Assembly: GCF_000716875.1 (NCBI RefSeq)
Contig: NZ_JNWQ01000001.1
Span: 1 to 64,000 of the forward strand
DNA from: Streptomyces novaecaesareae
Lineage (GTDB): Bacteria > Actinomycetota > Actinomycetes > Streptomycetales > Streptomycetaceae
DNA: 64,000 nt
Direction of reading: 5' to 3'
The notes beneath the pieces were generated by a model, which was given only the letters and a program-made list of their open reading frames with translations, had not been told where the DNA came from and made no database searches. Made by a program: the position numbers and the translations under genes. How positions within the stretch are numbered: position 1 is the first letter of the stretch; the number at the start of each line of letters is the position of its first letter. Shown in pieces: positions 1 to 9,422 of the stretch.

Positions 1-60
1 CACCCACCGAGATCTACACTAGATCGCTCGTCGGCAGCGTCAGATGTGTATAAGAGACAG
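1..60 (+). other. Illumina Nextera i5 adapter (sequencing artefact)
   Basis: Bases 4-19 match the 3' end of the P5 flow-cell primer, 20-27 are an 8-base index (TAGATCGC), and 28-60 match the Nextera read-1 adapter, ending at 42-60 in the 19-base Tn5 mosaic end. Translating this end gives the peptide start MCIRDS, a well-known adapter artefact. Genomic sequence therefore begins at about 61, and everything upstream of the first gene is missing because the contig ends here. Confidence 0.97.
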
Positions 61-74
61 TCCCGGAGCCACCC

Positions 75-1088
75 ATGGACATCGGCCTCGTCCTGCAGAC
101 CGACCCGCCCGCCCGCCTGCTCATCGACCGGATGATCCGCGCCGAGCAGGCCGGGTTCAGCCACGGCTGGACCTTCGACTCCTGCGTCCTGTGGCAGGAG
201 CCCTTCGTCATCTACAGCCGGATCCTCGCCGAGACCGAGCGACTGACCGTCGGCCCGATGGTCACCAACCCCTCCACCCGCACCTGGGAGGTCACCGCCT
301 CCCTGTTCGCCACCCTGAACGACATGTACGGCAACCGCACGGTCTGCGGGATCGGCCGCGGCGACTCCGCGATGCGGGTCGCCGGACGCCACCCCGCGAC
401 CCTCGCCCGGCTCTCCCAGGCGATGCACGCCATCAAGGAGTTGGCGGAGGGCCGCACCGTCGAGGTGGACGGCACCGAGATGCACCTGCCGTGGGTCGGC
501 CCGGACACGTCGCTGCCGATCTGGATGGGTGCGTACGGTCCGAAGGCCCTCGCCCTCACCGGACGCCAAGCGGACGGATTCATCCTGCAGTTGGCCGACC
601 CGTACCTCACCGAGTTCATGGTCAAGGCGGTGCGGGCCGCCGCCGTCGAGGCGGGCCGCGACCCCGACTCGGTCACCATCTGCGTGGCCGCCCCCGCCTA
701 CGTGACCGCCGACGACTCGCCCGCCGCGCTCGCCCACGCCCGGGAGCAGTGCCGCTGGTTCGGCGGGATGGTCGGCAACCACGTCGCCGACCTGGTCGAG
801 CACTACGGCGAGCACTCCGACCTGGTGCCGGAGGCGCTCACCGACTACATCAAGGGCCGCCAGGGCTACGACTACAGCCACCACGGCCGGGCCGGGAACC
901 CGGACACGACCTTCGTGCCGGACGAGATCGTGGACCGCTTCTGCCTGATCGGCCCGGCCGAGGTGCAGCGCGCCCGGCTGGCCGAACTCCGCTCGCTCGG
1001 CGTCGACCAGTTCGCCGTCTACGCCATGCACGACGCGATCGAGACCACCATCGACGCCTACGGAACGGACGTCATCCCCCACCTGTGA
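75..1088 (+). CDS. F420-dependent LLM-class oxidoreductase
   Basis: A 337-residue luciferase-like TIM-barrel oxidoreductase. It starts MDIGLVLQTDPPA, has the family's barrel strands (GWTFDSCVLW at about 37-46, VGPMVTNPSTRTWE near 75) and a GIGRGDSAMR loop near 110 typical of deazaflavin (F420) binding members. It resembles the LLM subfamily often found beside hydantoin or pyrimidine transport and catabolism genes; the substrate is unknown. The ATG at 75 follows GGAG at 65-68. The gene lies on the first bases of real sequence, so its promoter and upstream neighbours are lost. The NCS1 permease follows about 100 bases downstream on the same strand, which suggests a shared role in importing and reducing a heterocycle. 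Confidence 0.85.
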   Translation: MDIGLVLQTDPPARLLIDRMIRAEQAGFSHGWTFDSCVLWQEPFVIYSRILAETERLTVGPMVTNPSTRTWEVTASLFATLNDMYGNRTVCGIGRGDSAMRVAGRHPATLARLSQAMHAIKELAEGRTVEVDGTEMHLPWVGPDTSLPIWMGAYGPKALALTGRQADGFILQLADPYLTEFMVKAVRAAAVEAGRDPDSVTICVAAPAYVTADDSPAALAHAREQCRWFGGMVGNHVADLVEHYGEHSDLVPEALTDYIKGRQGYDYSHHGRAGNPDTTFVPDEIVDRFCLIGPAEVQRARLAELRSLGVDQFAVYAMHDAIETTIDAYGTDVIPHL

Positions 1089-1186
1089 TCCCGGAGGCCT
1101 CCGGCGCGCTCCGGTGAACTCCATTGATCCCGGGCGACCCCGGGCGATCTTCAGGTGATCCCAGTTGCAGCAGACGGGAGTTGCCC

Positions 1187-2746
<1,560 letters not shown>

Positions 2747-2783
2747 CGGCGAGCAGGTGACCGGCGGCGGCTCACGGGCTACC

Positions 2784-2889
2784 GCTGACGGATGACAGCT
2801 GACAGATGTTGAAATCTGTCAGCTGTTATCTGTCGGCTGTCATCCGTCAGCTGTCGTCCGTTCGCTGTTCTCTGTTCCCGGTTCGTCGT
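2784..2889. repeat. Heptad inverted-repeat element, copy 1
   Basis: The core is a perfect 12-base inverted repeat: CAGCTGACAGAT at 2796-2807 and ATCTGTCAGCTG at 2814-2825, around the 6-base loop GTTGAA. Beyond the core the arms continue as degenerate 7-base units, especially on the right (CTGTTAT, CTGTCGG, CTGTCAT, CCGTCAG, CTGTCGT and so on) out to about 2889. It is much richer in A/T than its surroundings. It lies between the convergent ends of the NCS1 permease gene and the glycosyltransferase gene, where a bidirectional terminator would be expected. Confidence 0.9.
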
Positions 2890-2902
2890 CCGCCATCGCC
2901 GA

Positions 2903-4147
2903 TCACCCCGCCGCGGCGTGCCGTTCGACGGCGGCGAGCACCTTGCTGGTGCCGTCCTCGGTAGCGAGGGTGGCGGCGACGGCCCGGGCGCGGGCGCGGT
3001 GGTGCGGGGTGTCCAGGGCGCGGCGGATGGCGGATGCGAGATGGGCCGGGGTGAGGCTGCGGAGGGGGACGGGGCCGGGGGAGACGCCGAGGGCGGCCAG
3101 CCGGGCGGACCAGAAGGGGGCGTCCAGTTGGGCGGGGACGGGGATGGTGGGCACCCCGGCGCGGAGGGTGGCGGCGGTGGTGCCCGCGCCCGCGTGGTGG
3201 ACCACGGCGGCGGTGTGCGGGAACAGCCAGTCGTGCGGGGCGTCGCCGATGGTCAGGACGGTCTCCGAGTCCTCGGCCGCCAGCCCGCTCCAGCCCGACT
3301 GCAGGATGACGCGCACCCGGGCGGCACGGGCGGCCGCGAGCACGGCGGCGGTGAGCCGCTCGGGATCGGGGACGACGAGGCTGCCGAAGCCGACGAAGAC
3401 CGGTGGCGGTCCGGCGGAGAGGAAGTCGAGCAACCGGGCCGGGGGCTGCCAGTCCGGCTGCTCCGGCGGCCACCAGTAGCCCGCCACGTCCAGCCGGGGG
3501 TGCCAGTCGGCCGGCCGGGGCACGACCGTCGGGGAGAAGCCGTGCAGGACGGGTTGGGTGCGGCGGGCCCGGGCGATGCCGCGCGGCGGCAGGCCGAGCC
3601 GGCGGCGCAGTGCGCGGACGGCGGGCGCGAACAGTCGGTCGGTCGCGGCCTGGACGGCGTGCCCGGCGAGCAGGTTGCCGGGCCGGGAGAGCGACCGGGT
3701 GCCGGTGACGGCGGGTGCGAACTCCCGGGTGGGGGCCATGGGTTGGAGGAACAGTCCGAGGGTGGGCAGGCCGGCCGCCTCGGCGGCGACCTGGCCGAGC
3801 GCGCTGGTGGTGCTGGTGGTCAGCAGCAGGTCGGTGCCGAGGGCGACGGCCGCCACGATGCCGTCACCGAGTGCGGGCATGAACCTCCGGCCAAGACGCA
3901 GGAGTTGGAGGACCTCCCCCGGGCCGCTGCCGGCCCGCAGCAGCCGCCGCCCCTGCTCGGAGGCGAGTTCGGCGCGCGGGTCGACCGGCAGCGGGCGGAA
4001 CTCCAGCCCGGACGCCCGGACGGACTCCGCGAAGGTCGCGTGCGTGGCGACGGCCACCTGATGGCCGGCCTCCCGGAGGCGGACCCCGAGCCCGGTGAAG
4101 GGGGCCACATCGCCCCGGGAGCCGGCGGTGGCGATCAGGATGCGCAT
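2903..4147 (-). CDS. Macrolide-type UDP-glycosyltransferase (GT1 family)
   Basis: A 414-residue GT-B fold glycosyltransferase. The N-terminal acceptor domain opens with MRILIATAGSRGDVAPFTGL, the standard start of the ErmC/MGT/sterol glycosyltransferase group. The C-terminal nucleotide-sugar domain has VFVGFGSLVV (about 255-265) and a HHAGAGTTAATLRAGVPTIPVP donor-binding segment (about 318-340). It probably transfers a sugar from a UDP- or dTDP-sugar to a small hydrophobic acceptor such as a macrolide, flavonoid or lipid. There is no biosynthetic cluster around it, so self-protection by glycosylating xenobiotics is as likely as biosynthesis. It ends toward repeat copy 1 and is divergent from the GlsB genes. 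The frame is open upstream, but the conserved N-terminus fixes the start at 4147. Confidence 0.88.
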   Translation of the reverse strand: MRILIATAGSRGDVAPFTGLGVRLREAGHQVAVATHATFAESVRASGLEFRPLPVDPRAELASEQGRRLLRAGSGPGEVLQLLRLGRRFMPALGDGIVAAVALGTDLLLTTSTTSALGQVAAEAAGLPTLGLFLQPMAPTREFAPAVTGTRSLSRPGNLLAGHAVQAATDRLFAPAVRALRRRLGLPPRGIARARRTQPVLHGFSPTVVPRPADWHPRLDVAGYWWPPEQPDWQPPARLLDFLSAGPPPVFVGFGSLVVPDPERLTAAVLAAARAARVRVILQSGWSGLAAEDSETVLTIGDAPHDWLFPHTAAVVHHAGAGTTAATLRAGVPTIPVPAQLDAPFWSARLAALGVSPGPVPLRSLTPAHLASAIRRALDTPHHRARARAVAATLATEDGTSKVLAAVERHAAAG

Positions 4148-4323
4148 GGCCGCAGTATTCCGGCGCGCAGGGCCGGCGGGAAGGACGCCACGCGCGGTCG
4201 GGAGGGAGGGCGGTGGCCGGTTTCGGACGCTGTGCCCGGTGGCGTCGGGGTTGCGCGTCTGGCCTGGGTGCCGGTCCAGGGCGCCGGGGCCGGGTGTCGG
4301 GACTGGGTGTCGCGGCCGGGGTC

Positions 4324-4349
4324 GGAACCGGGCGACGGACGGTGGCGTC
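4324..4349 (+). promoter_or_regulatory. Candidate ECF-sigma promoter of first GlsB-like gene
   Basis: GGAAC at 4324-4328, then 17 bases, then CGTC at 4346-4349, followed by CTT. This resembles ECF sigma-factor promoters with a GGAAC -35 and CGTC-type -10, as for SigE-like envelope-stress sigma factors. The same arrangement, including the trailing CTT, recurs before the paralogous gene at 4830. Assignment rests on pattern and duplication only. Confidence 0.45.
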
Positions 4350-4406
4350 CTTCCGGGCAGAGCGGACGGGACGGGGCCGTCGCGCCGAGTACGGGAGGGA
4401 AGACGG

Positions 4407-4673
4407 ATGGGCATCGTCGCGTGGATCGTGCTGGGCCTGCTGGCGGGAGCGCTGGCCAAGCTGCTGCTGCCGGGGAAGGACCCTGGAGGCCTGATCGTGA
4501 CCACCCTGATCGGCATCGCCGGCTCCTTCGTCGGCGGCTGGATCGCCTCGCACTTCATGCACCGGTCGATCACGGCGCACTTCTTCGACGGGGCGACCTG
4601 GGTGTCGGCGATCGGCGGTGCCCTGGTGCTGCTGATCCTCTACCGGCTGCTGTTCGGCAAGTCGCGCCGTTGA
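4407..4673 (+). CDS. GlsB/YeaQ/YmgE family membrane protein (paralogue 1)
   Basis: An 88-residue, very hydrophobic protein of the transglycosylase-associated (GlsB/YeaQ/YmgE) family. It has three predicted membrane helices: residues 3-21, a glycine-rich GLIVTTLIGIAGSFVGGWI (about 28-48), and WVSAIGGALVLLILYRLLF near the C-terminus. Family members are small envelope or stress-response proteins of unknown biochemical activity. The ATG at 4407 follows GGGAGG at 4393-4398. A near-identical paralogue lies 157 bases downstream, and the upstream leaders are also similar, so the duplication included the promoter. Confidence 0.85.
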   Translation: MGIVAWIVLGLLAGALAKLLLPGKDPGGLIVTTLIGIAGSFVGGWIASHFMHRSITAHFFDGATWVSAIGGALVLLILYRLLFGKSRR

Positions 4674-4741
4674 CAGGTGGGTTAGCCTGCCGTTCGGCGC
4701 CGCTGTTCGGTGGCCGGTTCGTGCCGGTCGTCCCGGGCGCC

Positions 4742-4768
4742 GGAAACCATGTGGCGCCCTCCGGCGTC
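4742..4768 (+). promoter_or_regulatory. Candidate ECF-sigma promoter of second GlsB-like gene
   Basis: GGAAAC at 4742-4747 and CGTC at 4765-4768 with 17 bases between them, again followed by CTT. This mirrors the motif at 4324. Downstream both leaders share an ACGGGGCCGTCRCGCCGA stretch before the ribosome binding site. Confidence 0.4.
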
Positions 4769-4829
4769 CTTGGGACCGGACCCGGTGTTCTCGACGGGGC
4801 CGTCACGCCGATGACGCGAGGGGCGACGG

Positions 4830-5096
4830 ATGAGCTGGATGGCGTGGATCGTACTGGGCTTGGTGGCGGGGACCTTGGCCAGGATGGTGCTGCCGGGGAA
4901 GGGTGAGCGCGGCCTGATCGGGACCACCCTGATCGGCATCGCCGGCTCCTACGTCGGCACCTGGATCGTCTCGCACTGGATGCACGGGTCGGTGAAGGTG
5001 AGCTTCCTCGACCTGACGACCTGGGTGTCGGCGATCGGCGGCGCGGTGGTGCTGCTGTTCCTCTACGGCGTGCTCCAGCGCATCGTCCGGCGCTGA
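4830..5096 (+). CDS. GlsB/YeaQ/YmgE family membrane protein (paralogue 2)
   Basis: An 88-residue protein of exactly the same length and domain plan as its neighbour at 4407: hydrophobic helix at 4-22, GLIGTTLIGIAGSYVGTWI (28-48), and a C-terminal WVSAIGGAVVLLFLYGVL helix followed by a basic tail (IVRR). The ATG at 4830 follows a CGAGGGG-type ribosome binding site. Shared leader sequence suggests a recent tandem duplication and co-regulation, probably by envelope stress. Differences cluster in the loop around residues 50-65 (VKVSFLDLTT here, ITAHFFDGAT in the first copy). Confidence 0.85.
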   Translation: MSWMAWIVLGLVAGTLARMVLPGKGERGLIGTTLIGIAGSYVGTWIVSHWMHGSVKVSFLDLTTWVSAIGGAVVLLFLYGVLQRIVRR

Positions 5097-5139
5097 CCGG
5101 CCGCCTCCTCAGGCCGCCCCCGCCGGCCGCCGCCGGCTG

Positions 5140-6060
5140 TCACTCCGCGGACGCCGCCGTCCCGGCGGCCCAGTCCGGCAGCTCCTCCCGGGCGGCGAGC
5201 CAGGCGGGCGGGACCTCGGTGAGCCCGGTGCGGGCGGCCACCACCCCGGCGGCGATGGCGCAGGTGGTGTCCTTGTCGCCCCAGCCCTCCAGGGTGTGCC
5301 AGAGGGCCTCGGGCAGTGAGTCCAGGTGCCCGGCGGCGGACCAGAGGGCGAACGGGACGGTGTCCGGGGCGGAGATCAGCACTCCGGAACCGAGCACGGT
5401 GGCGGCCTGCCGGATGCTGGTGTGCTCGGGCAGCCGGGCGGCGATCCGCAGACCGGAGCGGACGTCGCTCACCGGCAGCCGTCCGGCGATCTCGGTCAGC
5501 AACTCGGCCCGGCCGGGGGCGCTTTCACCGCGGCTCCGGACGGCGAGCGCGGCCGCGAGGGCGACCGCCACCGCGCCGATCACCGCCTCCGGGTGGAAGT
5601 GCGTGGTGAGCGCCTGGAGTTCGGCCTGCCTGGCCACCTCGTCCAGGTCGTTCGCGAACCAGGCCCCCAGCGGGGCGACCCGCATCGCGGCGCCGTTCCC
5701 GTACGAGCCCTGGCCCTCGAACTGGCCCGAGGTGATGGCGCGCCAGTCCCCGCCCGCCCCGATCCCGCGCAGCACCCGGTGCATCGACGGGCCGTACTTG
5801 CGTCCGTACTCGCGCGCGTACTCCGCGGCGAACTCCTGGGCCAGCGCGTCCTGGTGGACCTCGCCCCGGGCGGTCAGGTGGCGCACCAGCACGAGGGTCA
5901 TCGCGGTGTCGTCGGTCCAGTGCCAGGGGGCGGGGCGGACCAGGCGCGCGGCGAGGGCACTGGGCGCCTCGTCCACCGGGACCGAGAACCAGCGGTCGCC
6001 GAAGGCGTCGCCGAGGGCGAGCCCCTGCAGACTGTCCAGGACCGGGTCGGCCGCGCGCAT
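5140..6060 (-). CDS. ADP-ribosylglycohydrolase family protein
   Basis: A 306-residue member of the ARH/DraG family, which removes ADP-ribose from proteins, or from other ADP-ribosylated substrates, using two magnesium ions. Visible motifs are GLALGDAFGDRW (about 13-24), WTDDTAMTLV (about 48-57; the TDD acidic cluster binds metal), YGNGAAMRVAP (about 122-132), and the C-terminal GDKDTTCAIAAG (about 262-273), where the GDxDT acidic pair completes the metal site. All key acidic residues are present, so the enzyme should be active. It is monocistronic, facing away from the GlsB pair. The 14-base tandem repeat lies upstream between it and the TetR gene. Confidence 0.88.
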   Translation of the reverse strand: MRAADPVLDSLQGLALGDAFGDRWFSVPVDEAPSALAARLVRPAPWHWTDDTAMTLVLVRHLTARGEVHQDALAQEFAAEYAREYGRKYGPSMHRVLRGIGAGGDWRAITSGQFEGQGSYGNGAAMRVAPLGAWFANDLDEVARQAELQALTTHFHPEAVIGAVAVALAAALAVRSRGESAPGRAELLTEIAGRLPVSDVRSGLRIAARLPEHTSIRQAATVLGSGVLISAPDTVPFALWSAAGHLDSLPEALWHTLEGWGDKDTTCAIAAGVVAARTGLTEVPPAWLAAREELPDWAAGTAASAE

Positions 6061-6154
6061 GTCATCCTCCAGGTGAGATCAACTGTGCACGGCAGTCTGC
6101 CGGAGGGGCGGGGCACCGGCCACCGGATTTCGCCCCGGTCGCCGGCGCCCCGCC

Positions 6155-6245
6155 CACTGCGTCTTCGGCACTGCCTCTTCGGCACGGTGCCTTCGTCACT
6201 GCGCCTGGGTCACTGCGTCTTCGTCACTGCGCCTTGGTCACTTGG
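6155..6245. repeat. 14-base tandem repeat (about 6.5 units)
   Basis: Units begin CACTGC every 14 bases at 6155, 6169, 6183, 6197, 6211 and 6225, with a partial unit at 6239. A typical unit is CACTGCGTCTTCGT, with 1-5 differences between units. It fills the gap between the ADP-ribosylglycohydrolase start and the tetR stop; the tetR stop codon (6238-6240) falls inside the last units. Confidence 0.85.
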
Positions 6246-6825
6246 CCTTCAGGCCGCCGAGGACGAGCTTCCAGACGGCCTCGAAGCGGTCGTCGGTGCC
6301 CGGGACGGACCAGGTGGGCGCGTAGGCCGGGTTGTGGAACGGGGCGGTGGCGTCGAAGACGGCGCGGGCGGTGTTGAGGAAGTGGGTGAGCTTGAACTCC
6401 TTGCCGTCCACGCCGTCCTGGATGATCTGCGCGATCTGGCCGACCAGCGTGTCGATGTGCGCGTCGACGGTGGCGCTGTTCTCCTCGACCAGCACCATGT
6501 AGGTCGCGAACAGCTCCGGGTCGTCGAGCGCCTTCCGCCGCTTGGCCGCGAACAGCGTCGTGAGCCAGCGGTGCAGCCGCTCCGCGGCGTGGCCGCCCTC
6601 GGTGGAGATGGCCGCGAGCTCGTGGTGCGCCTGGTCGAGCCAACGCTGGGTGACCGCCTCGCGCAGCGCGGCCTTGCTCGGGAAGTGGCGGTAGACGCTG
6701 CTGTGGCTGACGCCGAGGATGCGGGCGACGTCCACGACGGTGGCCTTGGCCGGCCCGAACCGCCGGAGGACGTCCTCCGCCGCGATGAGGATCTGCTCGG
6801 CGGTGAGTGTGGTGTCCGTGGTCAC
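6238..6825 (-). CDS. TetR/AcrR family transcriptional regulator
   Basis: A 195-residue TetR repressor. The N-terminal helix-turn-helix (about 25-47) reads TVVDVARILGVSHSSVYRHFPSK, the classic family signature. The C-terminal half is a helical ligand-binding and dimerisation domain. The start is GTG at 6825, with an AGGAC site about 10 bases upstream. It lies 118 bases downstream of the aldo/keto reductase gene on the same strand, so that reductase is the most likely target, together with the regulator's own gene. Its 3' end has been invaded by the 14-base tandem repeat, which supplies the last codon and stop. Confidence 0.87.
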   Translation of the reverse strand: MTTDTTLTAEQILIAAEDVLRRFGPAKATVVDVARILGVSHSSVYRHFPSKAALREAVTQRWLDQAHHELAAISTEGGHAAERLHRWLTTLFAAKRRKALDDPELFATYMVLVEENSATVDAHIDTLVGQIAQIIQDGVDGKEFKLTHFLNTARAVFDATAPFHNPAYAPTWSVPGTDDRFEAVWKLVLGGLKAK

Positions 6826-6943
6826 GGCGTGGTCCGTCCTTAGGGTCGTTCGGTCGGGTGGTGCTGCCTTCCGGACAGGCAGGCGAGTCGGGCTGCCGGG
6901 GCCGCTCGGCGGGAGCGGCCCCGGGGCCGCCCGGCCGGGTTGC

Positions 6944-7957
6944 TCAGCGCTCGCTGTCCAGGTGGGCCATCTGCGCGGCAGCGTACCGGTCACCTGCGGC
7001 GGCGCCGGCGGGGACGGCCGCCTCGATGGCGGCGAGGTCCGCCGCGGTCAGCGTGACGTCCAGGGCGCCGAGGGCCTCGGTCAGGCGCTCCCGGCGGCGG
7101 GCGCCGACCAGCGGGACGACGTCCTGCCCGCGCGAGGCCACCCAGGCGATGGCCACCTGGGCGACACTCGCGTCCTTGGCGGCGGCGATCGTGCGCAGCG
7201 CCTCGACCAGTGCGAGGTTGTGGGCGAGGTTCTCGCCCTGGAAGCGCGGGCTGCGGCTGCGGAAGTCGGTGCCGGTGAGGGTGCGTTCCTGGTTCCAGTG
7301 GCCGCTCAGCAGGCCGCGGGAGAGCACGCCGTACGCGGTGATGCCGATGCCGAGTTCGCGGGCGGTGGGGAGGACGCTGGCCTCGATCGAGCGGGTGAGC
7401 AGGGAGTACTCGATCTGCAGGTCGCTGATCGGGTGGACGGCGGCGGCGCGGCGCAAGGTGTCGGCGCCGACCTCGGAGAGGCCGATGTGACGGACGTAGC
7501 CGCCCTTCACCAGGTCGGCGATGGCCCCGACGGTCTCCTCGATCGGGACCTTCGGGTCGAGGCGGGCCGGGCGGTAGATGTCGACGTGGTCGGTGCGCAG
7601 GCGGCGCAGGGTGTAGGTGAGCGCCGTCTTGGTGGCGGCGGGGCTCGCGTCGTAGCCGAGCCACTGGCCGTCCGGGCCGCGCTGGGCTCCGAACTTCACG
7701 CTGATCTGCACGTTCTCGCGGTCGCGGCCGCGCAGCGCCTCGTGGATGAGCAGTTCGTTGTGGCCCATGCCGTAGAAGTCGCCGGTGTCAAGCAGGGTGA
7801 TCCCCGCGTCGAGGGCGGCGTGGATGGTGGCGATGCTCTCGGCCTCGTCGGCCGGGCCGTACATGTCGGACATGCCCATGCAGCCGAGGCCGAGGGCCGA
7901 GGTGACGGGGCCGGCGGCGCCGAGGCGGCGCTGGGCGGGGCGGGTGGTCGAGGACAT
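6944..7957 (-). CDS. Aldo/keto reductase
   Basis: A 337-residue NADPH-dependent (beta/alpha)8 aldo/keto reductase. LLDTGDFYGMGHNE (about 54-67) carries the catalytic Asp and Tyr, and QISVKFG (about 84-90) the catalytic Lys. The fourth tetrad residue, normally His in a DxYxxHR-type strand, is absent: the strand reads DHVDIYRPARLD. The cofactor-binding end is recognisable (GLSEVGADTLRRAAAVHP; VPLVGARRRERLTEALGAL). It should reduce aldehydes or ketones, but the missing His may narrow the chemistry. ATG 7957 follows GGAG. It sits upstream of the tetR gene in the same direction, with heptad repeat copy 2 just upstream of its start. Confidence 0.88.
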   Translation of the reverse strand: MSSTTRPAQRRLGAAGPVTSALGLGCMGMSDMYGPADEAESIATIHAALDAGITLLDTGDFYGMGHNELLIHEALRGRDRENVQISVKFGAQRGPDGQWLGYDASPAATKTALTYTLRRLRTDHVDIYRPARLDPKVPIEETVGAIADLVKGGYVRHIGLSEVGADTLRRAAAVHPISDLQIEYSLLTRSIEASVLPTARELGIGITAYGVLSRGLLSGHWNQERTLTGTDFRSRSPRFQGENLAHNLALVEALRTIAAAKDASVAQVAIAWVASRGQDVVPLVGARRRERLTEALGALDVTLTAADLAAIEAAVPAGAAAGDRYAAAQMAHLDSER

Positions 7958-8038
7958 GGGGACTCCAAGGACCGGGGGGGGCGCGGCGCCGGGGGTGCCG
8001 GCGGGGCGCGGGCAGGGTGGCCCGGGTGTCACTATGGC

Positions 8039-8118
8039 ACGACAGCGAACAGATTTCAAAATCTGTTCGCTGTCGTCTGTTATCTGAAAGTTGAAATCTG
8101 TCGATTGTCATCTGTTAG
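8039..8118. repeat. Heptad inverted-repeat element, copy 2
   Basis: Perfect 18-base inverted repeat: left arm 8039-8056, two-base spacer CA at 8057-8058, right arm 8059-8076. The left arm reads ACGACAGCGAACAGATTT. Degenerate heptads continue to the right (CTGTTAT, CTGAAAG, TTGAAAT, CTGTCGA, TTGTCAT, CTGTTAG) to about 8118. It lies in the 247-base gap 3' of the GNAT gene and 5' of the aldo/keto reductase gene, both on the minus strand. The rest of this gap shows no gene. Confidence 0.9.
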
Positions 8119-8204
8119 GGCCGCTGGCGGCGCGCCGGGTGGCGCGCTGGGCGGCTGGTCGGGCAACTGGTCGGGCGGTGCGCAGGGCAGCCGGCCGACG
8201 GCCG

Positions 8205-8507
8205 TCAGTCGGCGACCCGGCTGCGGTTCTCGTACGCGAGGTCCGTGTACTCGGGGTGCCTGAGCATCCAGCCCTTGATGAACGGGCAGGTCGCCAGGAC
8301 GGGCAGGTCACGGGCGCGGGCGTCGTCCAGGGCGGCGCGGGCGAGCGCGCTGCCGATGCCCTGCCCCTCGAAGGCGGGCTCGACCACGGTGTGCGGGTAG
8401 ACCACCAGGTGGTCGCTGCGCAGGTATTCGGCGAAGCCCGCCAACCGGCCGTCCACCCGGGCCTCGAAACGGCTCTGGTCTTCCACGTCGCGTACCGAGA
8501 GGGTCAT
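8205..8507 (-). CDS. Small GNAT-fold N-acetyltransferase-like protein (YjdJ type)
   Basis: A 100-residue single-domain protein of the short GNAT group (YjdJ/Gcn5-like). The acetyl-CoA pyrophosphate-binding loop is VEPAFEGQGIGSALARAAL (about 42-60; the Q/R-x-x-G-x-G/A motif). A CPFIKGWMLRHPEYTDL segment near the C-terminus is typical of this group. The acceptor is unknown. ATG 8507 is preferred because GAGGA lies 6 bases upstream; an adjacent GTG at 8510 would be too close. Standalone gene on the minus strand. Confidence 0.85.
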   Translation of the reverse strand: MTLSVRDVEDQSRFEARVDGRLAGFAEYLRSDHLVVYPHTVVEPAFEGQGIGSALARAALDDARARDLPVLATCPFIKGWMLRHPEYTDLAYENRSRVAD

Positions 8508-8621
8508 CACAGGTCCTCACTGCTGGAGAGTCGGGGCCGGGACCGGCCCCGGTCCATCATCGGGCGGCCGGGGCCGTCCCGCCCAGCGGCTCGGCCGCGC
8601 CGCCCGGCCCCGGCGTTCCGG

Positions 8622-9422
8622 TCACGCCGTCGCCCGTTCCTCGTGCGGTGTGAGCTCCCTGCGCGGGGCCCAGTCCTCGTGGCCGCCCGGGGAGCGCAGC
8701 AGGTAGGCCCGGGCGGGCGGCAGGTTGCGCCACACCGTGCGCTCGCCCAGCCCGTACGCCGCCTCGAACCGCCGCAACAGCCGCACCACCTCCCGGTGTC
8801 GGGCACCCCGCCGGGGCCCCGAGGTGAGGGTACGGGCCGCCGTCGTGCCGAGGTACCCGAAGTAGGTCAGCTCGCCGCCGGGGGCCAGCAGCCGCAGGTA
8901 CAGGTCGAGGATGTCGCGGACCTGCGCGGGCGTGAAGTTGGTGAACGGCAGCCCGGACACGATCACGTCGTACCGCTCCCCGGGCTCCCCGGGTTCCTGG
9001 GGATCTCCGGGTTCCTCGGGCTCTTCGGACAGCCGCTCGACCCGGCAGGCCGACAGTCGCAGCCCGACGCCCGGGCGGCGCGCGGCCAGGACCGGGTCCT
9101 CCCGCAGCCGCTCGGCGAACCGCGGATTCGCCTCCACGACGTGCAACCTGTCGCCAGGGCGCAGCACTTGGGCGAGACGCCGGGTCACCACGCCGGTGCC
9201 GGCGCCGACCTCCAGCACCGAGATCGGACGGTCCGGGCGGCTGGTGACCGGCACCACCAGGGCGTTCACCAGAGCGGTGCCGCTCGGAGCCAGCGCGCCG
9301 GTGTCCCGGAACGTGCGCAGGGCCTCGGCGAGGAACAGCAGGTGGTCCCCGCCGCCCTGGGATGGTGAACTGTCCTGCGGTGTACGGGAGTCGGGGCGGT
9401 GGCGGAGCTGTTCGTTCGTCAT
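8622..9422 (-). CDS. SAM-dependent methyltransferase (PmtA/KsgA-like class I)
   Basis: A 266-residue class I methyltransferase. Motif I is VLEVGAGTGVVTRRLAQVL (about 70-88), followed by VVEANPRFAERLRED (acidic ribose-binding end of strand 2). Strand 4 is YDVIVSGLPFTNF (about 152-164); the GLPF/NLPY-like motif resembles KsgA/Erm and phospholipid N-methyltransferases. A proline/glutamate-rich insert of short repeats (EEPEEPGDPQEPGEPGE, about 134-150) interrupts the core and comes from a short repetitive DNA tract. The substrate is uncertain: a lipid headgroup or small molecule is more likely than rRNA. ATG at 9422; divergent from the two-component system at 9598. Confidence 0.8.
   Translation of the reverse strand: MTNEQLRHRPDSRTPQDSSPSQGGGDHLLFLAEALRTFRDTGALAPSGTALVNALVVPVTSRPDRPISVLEVGAGTGVVTRRLAQVLRPGDRLHVVEANPRFAERLREDPVLAARRPGVGLRLSACRVERLSEEPEEPGDPQEPGEPGERYDVIVSGLPFTNFTPAQVRDILDLYLRLLAPGGELTYFGYLGTTAARTLTSGPRRGARHREVVRLLRRFEAAYGLGERTVWRNLPPARAYLLRSPGGHEDWAPRRELTPHEERATA

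Noticed and set aside
44..1117. Long open frame starting MCIRDS overlapping the LLM gene
   Set aside because: It begins inside the Nextera adapter and runs in a shadow frame of the LLM gene, with Arg/Pro-rich low-complexity translation.
2784..2889. Protein-coding frames through the heptad repeats (translations like DRFQNLSAVIC)
   Set aside because: The 7-base period shifts frame at each unit; such peptides recur at every copy only because the repeat recurs.
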